Assembly: GCA_001801745.1 (NCBI GenBank)
Contig: MGYM01000044.1
Span: 22,110 to 54,270, forward strand
DNA from: Gammaproteobacteria bacterium RIFCSPLOWO2_02_FULL_38_11
GTDB lineage: Bacteria > Pseudomonadota > Gammaproteobacteria > HIGHO2-12-38-15
Direction: 5' to 3'
DNA: 32,161 nt
Made by a program: the position numbers and the translations under genes. The notes under the pieces were generated by a model that was not told the DNA's origin, ran no database searches, and saw nothing but the letters and a program-made list of their open reading frames with translations. This document shows positions 22,438 to 30,668 of this stretch, one piece after another. Within the stretch, counting starts at the first letter, position 1. Each line of letters begins with the position of its first letter.

Positions 22438-23745
22438 CTACGCTCTCCCACGCGGCTTCATGCCAGAAGAAGAACCGTGTTGCAACTCTACCGGTTTATT
22501 TTGAAAAGAAGAAAGTGCATGCATTTTTTCTTTTGCTATTTTCATCACTTCGGCCGCTTGATCACTCACCCCGGAAGGAAGCTTAGTGTGACACTTCACT
22601 TCTTCTAAATGTTCTGAGAGTTTTTGCACTCGTCCACATACATTCTCATAATCTTTAGCAAGTTGCTCACGCTGGCAGTGCACGGCTTCTATTTCCCTTT
22701 TAATTTCTTCTTTCTTGGCCATTCGTGCTTCCACCAAGGACACCAGATCAGGCTCCTTTTTCCTAAAGAAATGACCCGTTTTTATTAATGAGAGGTAATA
22801 TAAAGCAGGTTTAGTGATCGCCACACCCTTGTCACGCAATCGACTTAACATCAATTCTGTCGTCTGCTCAACAGATGACTCGGGCGTAGGCTTCTCATGA
22901 TAATAAAGTCGTTTTTTCGTATCATGAATTAAGTCTTTAGTGAGTTGCTGCATTGCACGCGGTTCTTCAATAAGCGCCTTAAATTTATCTCCATTCATTT
23001 GTTCTTTCTGGAGTGCTTCACCAGGGTCTTTGACTCTACTTCTTTTTTCTAGTCGAGATTCCATGCCAGGATCGCGAAGGCTAGGCTCATTTCCTTTTTC
23101 CAATTGAGCTTCTGCACCCGGATCTTTAACTCTATTTTCATTTCCTTGTTCTTTCTCATACTCATTAAAAATAGCTTGTGCCAGTTGGCAAACATAATCA
23201 TAAGAAGCATTCAAGTTTTCTTCAGAGAAGATCGCTTTCATGAGCTGATACTCATTCTCTTCTTCGCCTAAATCTTGATCTTTTTCTTTTAAAATTTTAG
23301 CTTCTTCATCTAACTCTTCTAATTCATTTCGGGTTTGTGTTACCCATCGTAACATCTCTTCTTCTCGTAATTTATTCGATTCTTCTCTTAAGGCATTAAG
23401 CTCTGCTATTTCCTGCTCTTCTTCCTCATCTTCCTCAAAACGCCAATCACCGCCTCCCCTCTCCGTCGAACGATGTTTTTCTGCAATCCTATCTCTTAAG
23501 GCTAACTGTTCTTTTATCAAGAGCAAATAATGGTTGATGCTTTCACGCATTCTTTCAAACGACATACGAATCCGCTTTTTTTTCTTTTTTTCAGAATCAG
23601 AGGAAAGCATATCATCAGAAGCATATTTTTCTTTAGATAAAATATCGATTGTGATCTCCCCTCTTTCGCCCGTCACCATTTTGTGTTTCTTTTTCATCTC
23701 GGTTTTATTATCTAATGAATGTTTCGTATCTTTTCGTGTAGACAT
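22438..23745 (-). CDS. Highly charged coiled-coil protein, effector-like
   Basis: A 435-residue hydrophilic protein of unknown family. A basic N-terminus with a nuclear-localisation-like KKKKKRIRM (about 53-61) is followed by an acidic Glu-run (about 103-112), coiled coil (about 105-165), a threefold short repeat around RVKDPG / SLRDPG / RVKDPG (about 205-245), a helical middle part, and a second coiled coil (about 345-395). The tail is GSSSGMKPRGRA. AAGGAGGT, a full Shine-Dalgarno, lies 6 nt before the ATG, and a TATAAT (23777-23782) further up. Its stop codon sits only 8 nt from the palindromic element, which could have trimmed the original 3' end. Effector role inferred from composition. 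Confidence 0.83.
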   Translation of the reverse strand: MSTRKDTKHSLDNKTEMKKKHKMVTGERGEITIDILSKEKYASDDMLSSDSEKKKKKRIRMSFERMRESINHYLLLIKEQLALRDRIAEKHRSTERGGGDWRFEEDEEEEQEIAELNALREESNKLREEEMLRWVTQTRNELEELDEEAKILKEKDQDLGEEENEYQLMKAIFSEENLNASYDYVCQLAQAIFNEYEKEQGNENRVKDPGAEAQLEKGNEPSLRDPGMESRLEKRSRVKDPGEALQKEQMNGDKFKALIEEPRAMQQLTKDLIHDTKKRLYYHEKPTPESSVEQTTELMLSRLRDKGVAITKPALYYLSLIKTGHFFRKKEPDLVSLVEARMAKKEEIKREIEAVHCQREQLAKDYENVCGRVQKLSEHLEEVKCHTKLPSGVSDQAAEVMKIAKEKMHALSSFQNKPVELQHGSSSGMKPRGRA

Positions 23746-23776
23746 ACGATACCTCCTTTCTTTGCTTCATAAATTT

Positions 23777-23782
23777 ATTATA
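23777..23782 (-). promoter_or_regulatory. Candidate -10 box for the coiled-coil gene
   Basis: Perfect TATAAT on the minus strand, 31 nt upstream of the ATG at 23745. No good -35 hexamer stands 16-18 nt before it. Confidence 0.4.
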
Positions 23783-23908
23783 GATATACAATAGAAAACT
23801 ATCATTAAGGGAGCCTTAAAAACAGGCTTAACTATCTGTAATTTTTCTGTAGGGAACTTCCCTTGTTTTTATATTGCTAACAACACAAGACTTGCTTTAT
23901 TTGTTTTT

Positions 23909-23928
23909 TGTAATATACTTGCATTACA
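23909..23928. promoter_or_regulatory. Possible operator of the toxin-antitoxin pair
   Basis: TGTAAT (23909-23914) and ATTACA (23923-23928) form an inverted repeat with an 8-nt spacer, 31 nt before the antitoxin start and overlapping likely promoter sequence (TATGAT at 23929-23934). Ribbon-helix-helix antitoxins usually bind such palindromes to repress their own operon. Confidence 0.4.
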
Positions 23929-23959
23929 TATGATATACAACTATATCAAAAGGTGAATT

Positions 23960-24172
23960 ATGTTAGCCATCCGCTTACCAGACGAAATTGAAAAACGACT
24001 TGATATTTTAGCAAAAAAAACAGGCCGCACAAAAACATACTATGTCCGAGAAGCTGTAATCGATCATCTTGAGGCGTTAGAAGACATTTATCTTTCTTTA
24101 GATAGATTAGAAAAGCCCGCAAAACGATGGTCATTAGACGATTTGGAGAAAGAAATTGACTTGGACAGTTGA
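23960..24172 (+). CDS. RelB-like ribbon-helix-helix antitoxin
   Basis: A 70-residue antitoxin with an N-terminal ribbon-helix-helix: strand MLAIRLPDEI, helix EKRLDILAKKTG, and KTYYVREAVIDHLEAL (about 25-41). The C-terminal third (EKPAKRWSLDDLEKEIDLDS) is acidic and would wrap the toxin. AAAGGTG is 6 nt before the ATG. It overlaps the downstream RelE-like gene by 17 nt, antitoxin first, as in typical type II modules. The dimer would neutralise the toxin and repress the operon through the palindrome upstream. Confidence 0.9.
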   Translation: MLAIRLPDEIEKRLDILAKKTGRTKTYYVREAVIDHLEALEDIYLSLDRLEKPAKRWSLDDLEKEIDLDS

Positions 24173-24425
24173 GTGGGATGATCGCGCTAGAAAAGAGTTT
24201 AGAAAATTAGATAAACAGCTACAAAAAAATATTCTGAAATATTTACGAAAACGTATTGCTGCTGATTCTGATCCGAGACGATTCGGCAAACCCTTATCCT
24301 ATGATAAGCACGGCTTATGGCGCTACAGGGTACAAAATGCACGGATTATCTGTCGTATTGAAGATAATGAACTTATAGTGCTGGTTATTAAAGTCGGGTA
24401 TCAAAAAGAAATCTATAACGATTAA
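24156..24425 (+). CDS. RelE-family toxin (mRNA interferase-like)
   Basis: An 89-residue toxin of the RelE/ParE fold: WTVEWDDRARKEFRKLDKQLQ (3-23), the central GLWRYRVQNARIICRIED with basic R57/R59/R64, and the C-terminal strand LIVLVIKVGYQKEIYND. The distribution of Lys/Arg fits RelE-type cleavage of mRNA in the ribosomal A site. The start is TTG at 24156, inside the antitoxin gene, with GGAG 7-8 nt upstream; no ATG gives a full-length fold. Overlap implies translational coupling, keeping toxin below antitoxin. Intact, so likely active. Confidence 0.9.
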   Translation: MTWTVEWDDRARKEFRKLDKQLQKNILKYLRKRIAADSDPRRFGKPLSYDKHGLWRYRVQNARIICRIEDNELIVLVIKVGYQKEIYND

Positions 24426-24469
24426 AAAACTTTGCCGACTTTGACTCCTCCGCTGTCTGGTATTACAAG

Positions 24470-26650
24470 CTACATTTGTGAAACCATCGATGAAGAAGAT
24501 GAGGCCGTTTGCGACGAAGAAAATTGTTGAGAAGAGGGATTTGCCCTCACAGAAGAAGACGACGCAAATAATCCAAGCCCACTCCCTGAAGAAGAAAGCA
24601 CACAGGGCGCTTGCTCAATCATCATAGGGCATCTATCCTGCGCGCGCTGTGCTTCTATCTCTGTTTGTATTGGCTTTGAACGTTCTGCAGCACCCGCCGC
24701 CGTGGGAAGAGGAGATACATTTTCTCTTGAGAAAGAGGCAGTATCAGAAGTGCTGGCTCCTTCATAATAAAAGCATGCTCCCCTTAAACTGGCCCTCGTA
24801 GCTTCAGCGAGAATCTCTTTAAAATGATCCGGTTTTGCTTTTTCCACAAAATATTGATTCCGAACCCCTTCTAAATATTCGAAAAGAACTCCCGGTGTTT
24901 GATCAAAACTCAAAACATAATTTCTCGTATCCTCCCTCCTTGGATCTATTGAAGAGTCTTCTAAACACTCTTCAAGTAAATACAATGCCTTGATATTTTC
25001 CGCATGAAGTTCTTTGACAAAAGAAGGTAGCGAAAATAAAGCGGTGACCTCAGCGTGATGATAATCTTGTTGATTAACAATAACTCTTAAGAGACTAATT
25101 TCTTTTATTAATGCTAGATAACAGCTAGAAGAATTGACTGTTTCCCTTTTTTCTTTTAATGCCTTTAATACTTTCCTAGCAATAACAACCAGGTCATCAA
25201 AAGTCATAAATTTTTCTAGAGACGGTGCAATGTCTATTTTTGGATTGAACGCATTCATCGCTATGCCAAAAGCGAGGTCTTGACGGTTGTAACGAAGATG
25301 ATAAGCAAGCAATCTTGCATACGCAGTATGCTTGTCTTTTTCATTCTGATCAGTTGAATCGGCAGTTAAACGTATGAGTTGTACCAAACAATCTTTAAGC
25401 CTGTCTCTTGCTTTACCTCGTAGTTCAGGATCATGAAAAGGCTGAAGAAGAAGTCTTAAGGCGTCTTCATAATATTCCCTTTCATCAATTGCAGAAGATT
25501 CAGATGAAACTGCTTGATGTAGGCTTAAAACAGCTGAACACAGACGATAGAGTTTATCCAGATAATGAGTCAGAGGTAATTTTTCCTCTCTAATGAAATC
25601 CACTAATTTTCTGAGTCGTTTGGAAATATCACTTAATACCTTATTATCTATGCTGCTTTCTTCAAGAAAAATGTTAAGTTCTCGTACGCCGATTCTCTTA
25701 TTACGGTTTAGAAGCTCCACATAAGATTCGCGGTTCTTATCAATATAAGATCTACGATCGTATAAAAACTCTGTTAGAGCATAATTTTGCTGGAGTATGT
25801 TCAGCACATCATTATCACCGCAAATCTCACTATCCACGAGCCCGAGTGTGGTGAGTGTATGGTTATCTTTAAGTGCCTGGGCCAACTCTTTTACGCCAGC
25901 CTCGCTTATTCTATTGTTGTTAAGATTTAGCGTCGTGAGCGTGCGGTTATCTTTAAGTGCCTGCGCCAACTCTTTTGCGCCAGCATCACCTATTTCATTG
26001 CTAGCAAGATTTAGCGTCATGAGCGTAGTGTTATCTCTTATTACTCTAGCAAGGGTTTTCGCACCAACATCCCCTATTTTATTGCCTTTAAGATTAAGTT
26101 CTCTAATAACTCTGTTTTTTTTAAGCGCCTCAACAAGAGATTCCACACCCACATCACCTATCTCATCATCCTGAAAATTCAGAACTGGAAGTGTAGTACG
26201 TAAATCACCTTGAGCTAGTATCACTACAGCACCAACCAGTGTAACAAGCGCAGCTAAAACAAAACCTATCAAATATTGAATCGCTTGCAATACGAACCAA
26301 AGGAGCATCAAAATAAAATAAGTTAGAATTCCGCCAAACAAATCATAAGCCAATTCTTTCGACTCATAATATGATTTTTCTCCCTGATATGATTTTTCTC
26401 CCTGAAAAGAACTCCCCTTCAACAAAAACTTGGCTAACAGCTGTGTCGGAAATAAGTAATCTAGGATACCAATATGCTGATCATTATTATTTATCGAAAA
26501 TAATTCCCATAATGGATCTCCCACTAAAACATCAAACGTTTCAAAAAACAGAGCCTTTATGCGCTGCTTCTTAAATATTTTCTTATTTTCATAAGGAGAG
26601 CCTTCTCCTGTTCTGGCAAAAACATTAAAGAAATAAGCAGAAATTTTCAT
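24470..26650 (-). CDS. Membrane-anchored LRR protein, effector-like
   Basis: A 726-residue protein with an N-terminal soluble part, a tandem GEKSYQGEKSY duplication (84-94), two to three hydrophobic segments (about 105-147), then four to five 28-residue ribonuclease-inhibitor-type LRRs (about 153-280; e.g. ELNLKGNKIGDVGAKTLARV, TLNLASNEIGDAGAKELAQA). The long C-terminal part (281-640) is helical without a recognised domain, and the last 80 residues are Ser-rich, ending ASSSSSMVSQM. LRR units show high DNA similarity, suggesting recent duplication. Lack of a signal peptide with internal membrane spans is compatible with insertion into a host membrane after translocation, which is inference. 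AAGAG precedes the ATG weakly. It converges on the toxin gene with 44 nt between. Confidence 0.85.
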   Translation of the reverse strand: MKISAYFFNVFARTGEGSPYENKKIFKKQRIKALFFETFDVLVGDPLWELFSINNNDQHIGILDYLFPTQLLAKFLLKGSSFQGEKSYQGEKSYYESKELAYDLFGGILTYFILMLLWFVLQAIQYLIGFVLAALVTLVGAVVILAQGDLRTTLPVLNFQDDEIGDVGVESLVEALKKNRVIRELNLKGNKIGDVGAKTLARVIRDNTTLMTLNLASNEIGDAGAKELAQALKDNRTLTTLNLNNNRISEAGVKELAQALKDNHTLTTLGLVDSEICGDNDVLNILQQNYALTEFLYDRRSYIDKNRESYVELLNRNKRIGVRELNIFLEESSIDNKVLSDISKRLRKLVDFIREEKLPLTHYLDKLYRLCSAVLSLHQAVSSESSAIDEREYYEDALRLLLQPFHDPELRGKARDRLKDCLVQLIRLTADSTDQNEKDKHTAYARLLAYHLRYNRQDLAFGIAMNAFNPKIDIAPSLEKFMTFDDLVVIARKVLKALKEKRETVNSSSCYLALIKEISLLRVIVNQQDYHHAEVTALFSLPSFVKELHAENIKALYLLEECLEDSSIDPRREDTRNYVLSFDQTPGVLFEYLEGVRNQYFVEKAKPDHFKEILAEATRASLRGACFYYEGASTSDTASFSRENVSPLPTAAGAAERSKPIQTEIEAQRAQDRCPMMIEQAPCVLSSSGSGLGLFASSSSVRANPSSQQFSSSQTASSSSSMVSQM
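26369..26404. repeat. Perfect 18-bp tandem duplication within the LRR gene
   Basis: Two exact copies of an 18-mer (26369-26386 and 26387-26404) encode the repeated GEKSYQ/GEKSYY hexapeptide just before the membrane segments. In-frame, so the gene stays open; copy number may vary between strains by slippage. Confidence 0.8.
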
Positions 26651-27077
26651 TATTAGAATCTCTTTTAAAATCCCATGAGCTTTTTATTCTATCCTCCATA
26701 ATCTCTAAAAACATTAACTTAAGCTGAAGAACACCTCTGAAAATTAGAAATTTTGCACGAAACGCAGGAATTCTTAAAAAAAAGCATTTTCACAGAAACA
26801 TCTTTATGATTAATAAGGATATTACTATCCTTATCCGAAGGAGGGGTTGTAGAAACAGCGGGAACAGTATTCATGAATTATCTACTTTATTTATTGAAAT
26901 AATAATAACATTAAGACAAAAAATAAATAATAAGCGCGAAGATAAAGATGAAATAAACAATAAAAAAGTTCAATTATTTAAAATAATTTATAATCTAAAA
27001 ATTACCTTTTTTAATTTTTGACGCTATGCTAGGATAAGTTTGATTTTTTTAATTCTAAAAAACAAAGGAGAAAATGT
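26651..27077. other. AT-rich intergenic region between divergent effector-like genes
   Basis: This 427-bp gap contains no convincing gene. It has a perfect 9-bp hairpin ATAAGGATA-TTAC-TATCCTTAT (26813-26834), and a minus-strand frame of 51 codons (26719-26874, starting MNTVPAVSTTPPSDKD) that resembles an effector N-terminus and may be a gene remnant. The last 180 bases are extremely AT-rich. TTGACG (27019-27024) might be a -35 for the downstream gene but no -10 is well placed. AAAGGAG (27065-27071) is that gene's ribosome site. Confidence 0.5.
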
Positions 27078-30000
27078 ATGACCCCTGCTTCCGTCCCAAA
27101 CGAACCCCAAAATAGCCAAGCGCTTCCTAGTAACAACCTCGAAGAAATTCCAACTTCAAATGACACGGCTTCAACGAGCGCTGCCGCGCAAGTAGCAGAC
27201 GAAAGAAAAGCTTTAATAAAACGTTCTTCTGAAGAACAACGAATAGTAAGCGCTGTTGTTACGGCATATCAAAAACAACAAGAAACCGTACTGAGCTGTT
27301 TACTTGATCTTTCTGACGATTCGCGCCGAGAAATGGCGAAGTCATTTAAAAACATCACAGAACAACATCCTTTTGCGCCAAGGCCAAGCACGGAATCTCA
27401 AACTGTCATGAGTTGTGTGAGAGATAGAGGACAACGAGGCGATCTTAAGCGCTTGGAAACTTTGTCAGGATCTTATCAAGATTTTTGTAGAGAATTATTA
27501 ACAGATACTATTGTCAACCAGCACACCGACCTGCTTCGTATATTAACCAACGCGGTTTCTGAAAAGAAAAAATTGGGAATAGTTGTAGTTGATGAAGACA
27601 AAGCACAAATTGAATTAAATGATTTTCATAAGCAATGTGAGGGTTTTTTTGAGGAGATGTTTCGTATTGCTCCTGTGCCTATTGTCTCTAAGACTAATGT
27701 ACCTGCTTTTTCTGCGGTAAATAGACGCTATATACCGATGGAGAATCTTGCCTCAGATGCTGCTTCAAGTAATACGCCTGCCGCTCAAACGCCTCGAGAA
27801 GAAGAATCCCCCTCCAGTTCATCTGCACCCACTGCTCCTGCGGTAAGCACGAGCGATGTACAGATAGAAGAGAAGGTGGCTGTCCCAGCTACGGCTTCGA
27901 GCAGTACGCCTGCCGCTCAAACGCCTATTCCAAAAGAAAAATTAGAAGCCATGCAAGAACGTTATCGAAATAATCATGCTTTATTTTTACAAATGTATTC
28001 TGATTTTAAACTACCCCCCTTTCACAACATGTATTGTGTTGCCGATGAACTGGGAAATATGCCCTTGCATTATTTTTTTGAGGTTTATGGAGGACCGACA
28101 GAGAATAGAGGACAAGCCGAAGTACTTCAAATGATTTTAGATCAACGACCGGCTCTGAATCGACAAAATCAAAATCATTTAATCCCCTTGTCTTATGCCA
28201 GGGATCCGCAATCTGCTTTATGTCCTGTTCTTCAAGCTTGGTTTAAAGAGCAGGCGGAGGGATTAGGATTAAGTTCTAATGAGTTGTGTCGAATGTTGGA
28301 AGGTGGCATTAGCGCTATCAGCAGTAATAATTTATTTCCCATCATTGAAGAACTGATCGATTTAAGGATTTTGACGGATGCAGATAGGCATAACAACAGA
28401 AATTTAGTGAAATTTATTGAATATGTTACAGCCTGTTTTTCAGGGAAGTTGACGTCAATGAAGACAAATCCTCTTAAAGATTCGAAGCCTTTTTTGCGAG
28501 ATATTCTGGGTATTTTGGAAGCTTATGAAAAAGCTAATAAAGAAAATGCGGTTCCGCTCGATGAAGTGCGGGAAGAAGATCGTAAAAAAATAGAAGAAGC
28601 ACGAAGACAACACAGGCTGGATTATCAACTGTTGGCTTTGAGTTGTTTGAATATTTTAGAACGAGAAGCGAAGAAGGAAAACACGAAAGAAACTGAAGAC
28701 AGACTGGCCTATTTAATTTTTGATCTGAGAAACACATCCCTTCCCTCCAGCTTCATCTACGAGCATTCTTCTTTTATTTTTTTGATATTAAGGCGGCTTT
28801 TTTCTGATTTTCGCCCCTCTACTTTTGGAGAAAATGCAGTCAATCCGTTGTATGGATCGGACGTATTCTCTAGCCCGGAAGACTTAAGTCATGCGGGCAT
28901 AAGGCATTTAAATATGAATACGGCGGTGATAGAAACTCACCGAAAATTCAATGCCGAGAGAGCGAGACATGATCAAGATTGGCGTGAGAGATTTGATGAG
29001 AGTGAACGAGAGCATGAACGAGAAAGAGAAGAAGAAAGGACAAGACACCGAACGGAATTAGCTCTATCAGAAGAAAGAACAAATGTGGCAAGCAGAAGAT
29101 ATGAGGAAGCGGAAACAGCAGCGAAGCTGTCGGACGAAAGAGCGACGCAATCGGAAAAGAAAGCGACGGACGCGCAAACAGCAGCGAAGCTGTCGGACGA
29201 AAAAGCAACACAAGCGCAAAAAGACGCGACGGACGCGAAAACAGAATCGGCGCAAGCAAAAACAGAATCGGCGCAAGCAAAAACAGAATCGGCGCAAGCA
29301 AAAACAGAATCGGCGCAAGCAAAAACAGAATCGGCGCAAGCACGGAGGGAAATGAATGAAAGGCTAGAAGCTATGGCAGAGAGAGCGGAATCTGAGGTAA
29401 TGCAAGCGCGAATAGCAGCGGCACAAATACAAAAGGAAATGGAAGCAAAAACACTGCAAGCAGAAGAAAAAGCAGCACAAACACAAGAAGAAATGAAAGA
29501 GAAACTAGAAAGTATGGAGAAGAAGGCACAAGCAGATGTCATGCAAATGCAAATAGCAGCGGCACAAACACAGCGGGAAATGAAGGAGAAACTAGAAACC
29601 ACAGAAAAGGAGTTGAAAGCAAAAGCAGCGCAAGCAGAAGAAAAGGCAGCGCAAACACAAGAAGAAATGAAAGAGAAACTAGAAAGTATGGAGAAGAAAG
29701 CACAAGCAGATGTCATGCAAGCGCGAATAGCAGCGGCACAAATACAGGAGGAAATGAAAGAAAAGCTAGAAACAACAGAGAAGGAATTGAAAGCAAAAGC
29801 GATGCAAGCAGAAGAGAAAATAGTACAAACACAAAAAGAAATGAATGAAAGGCTAGAAATGACAGAGAAGGAATTGAAAGCAAAAGCAGCGCAAGCAGAA
29901 GAAAAGGTAGCGCAAACACAAGCGGAAATGAAAGAAAAACTAGAAAGTATGGCGAAGAAAGCGGAAACAGATGTCATGCAAACGCGAATAGCAGCGACAC

Positions 30001-30599
30001 AAACACAGAAAGAAATAATTGAAAGGCTAGAAATTAGAGAGAAGGAAGCAAAGGAAGCAGAAGTAGGTAAGGCGTGGATGTTTGCTAAGTTACTAGAAGT
30101 AAACGCTAAATTGGAGTCGATGAAAGCGACTATTGCGGCGGAAGCAGCAGCGGATCACACGGCAGCACAGAAGATAATACAGGATCGAGGCAATGAAGAG
30201 GCGATTAGGAATGCGACACCGCAAGATGAACAGCCCTCTTCTTCGATAACGACACAGCCCCCGCGTCCGAATGCTTATGCGTTTTTTATGTCGGCGCCGC
30301 AAGAAGAAGATAATCTGGCGTCATCGTCATCTTCTATATCGACTATAGGGGAATCACGAGGTCAGTCGCCGCAACCGCTGCCACCAAAAGAAAATGGGGT
30401 GTCATCGTCATCTTCTTTATCAGGATCGTATGTTTTGGTTAATAAGCAGATGGGAATGACTCTTGAAGAGCTCATGAGGGAGCTAAGAAGGTCAAGTCCA
30501 CACTTGCCCTCTCAGACCGGTGGAGGAGGGGTAATAATACATCGAATAGAATTATCAGAGTCAGAAGCAGCCGAACTAAAACAAAGAAAAATGTTATAG
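27078..30599 (+). CDS. Giant coiled-coil protein with ankyrin-like repeats
   Basis: A 1173-residue protein. Order: disordered N-terminus; helical region (about 45-205); two disordered Ser/Ala/Pro linkers each carrying TPAAQTP (about 232-300); two ankyrin-like units (about 318-375; DELGNMPLHYFF and NRQNQNHLIPLSYA fit the G-x-x-P-L-H and x-P-L-x-x-A positions); a helical middle; a coiled coil of about 400 residues (about 620-1030) with five exact TESAQAK heptads followed by 29-residue units; and a Ser-rich tail ending in SEAAELKQRKML. Ankyrin plus coiled coil is typical of intracellular-pathogen effectors, though repeat quality is low. AAAGGAG stands 7 nt before the ATG. No signal peptide or membrane span. 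Confidence 0.87.
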   Translation: MTPASVPNEPQNSQALPSNNLEEIPTSNDTASTSAAAQVADERKALIKRSSEEQRIVSAVVTAYQKQQETVLSCLLDLSDDSRREMAKSFKNITEQHPFAPRPSTESQTVMSCVRDRGQRGDLKRLETLSGSYQDFCRELLTDTIVNQHTDLLRILTNAVSEKKKLGIVVVDEDKAQIELNDFHKQCEGFFEEMFRIAPVPIVSKTNVPAFSAVNRRYIPMENLASDAASSNTPAAQTPREEESPSSSSAPTAPAVSTSDVQIEEKVAVPATASSSTPAAQTPIPKEKLEAMQERYRNNHALFLQMYSDFKLPPFHNMYCVADELGNMPLHYFFEVYGGPTENRGQAEVLQMILDQRPALNRQNQNHLIPLSYARDPQSALCPVLQAWFKEQAEGLGLSSNELCRMLEGGISAISSNNLFPIIEELIDLRILTDADRHNNRNLVKFIEYVTACFSGKLTSMKTNPLKDSKPFLRDILGILEAYEKANKENAVPLDEVREEDRKKIEEARRQHRLDYQLLALSCLNILEREAKKENTKETEDRLAYLIFDLRNTSLPSSFIYEHSSFIFLILRRLFSDFRPSTFGENAVNPLYGSDVFSSPEDLSHAGIRHLNMNTAVIETHRKFNAERARHDQDWRERFDESEREHEREREEERTRHRTELALSEERTNVASRRYEEAETAAKLSDERATQSEKKATDAQTAAKLSDEKATQAQKDATDAKTESAQAKTESAQAKTESAQAKTESAQAKTESAQARREMNERLEAMAERAESEVMQARIAAAQIQKEMEAKTLQAEEKAAQTQEEMKEKLESMEKKAQADVMQMQIAAAQTQREMKEKLETTEKELKAKAAQAEEKAAQTQEEMKEKLESMEKKAQADVMQARIAAAQIQEEMKEKLETTEKELKAKAMQAEEKIVQTQKEMNERLEMTEKELKAKAAQAEEKVAQTQAEMKEKLESMAKKAETDVMQTRIAATQTQKEIIERLEIREKEAKEAEVGKAWMFAKLLEVNAKLESMKATIAAEAAADHTAAQKIIQDRGNEEAIRNATPQDEQPSSSITTQPPRPNAYAFFMSAPQEEDNLASSSSSISTIGESRGQSPQPLPPKENGVSSSSSLSGSYVLVNKQMGMTLEELMRELRRSSPHLPSQTGGGGVIIHRIELSESEAAELKQRKML
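29238..29342 (+). repeat. Five perfect 21-bp tandem repeats (KTESAQA)
   Basis: Five identical 21-mers encode the heptad KTESAQA in frame inside the coiled-coil protein. Exact identity, including codons, implies recent expansion; copy number should vary among isolates. Imperfect 87-bp units continue downstream to about 30030. Confidence 0.9.
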
Positions 30600-30668
30600 G
30601 GTGTGACGACAAGAAGAAACTAAAAATCAATACATTTCTCAAGTCAGTGACGAGGTGAGTGAACGAGT

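Noticed and set aside
28973-29977. Long minus-strand open frame of 334 codons opposite the coiled-coil gene
   Set aside because: It is Ser/Ala/Cys/Phe-rich and exactly mirrors the Ala/Glu/Lys codon repeats of the plus-strand gene; no ribosome site. It is an antisense shadow of a repetitive coding sequence.
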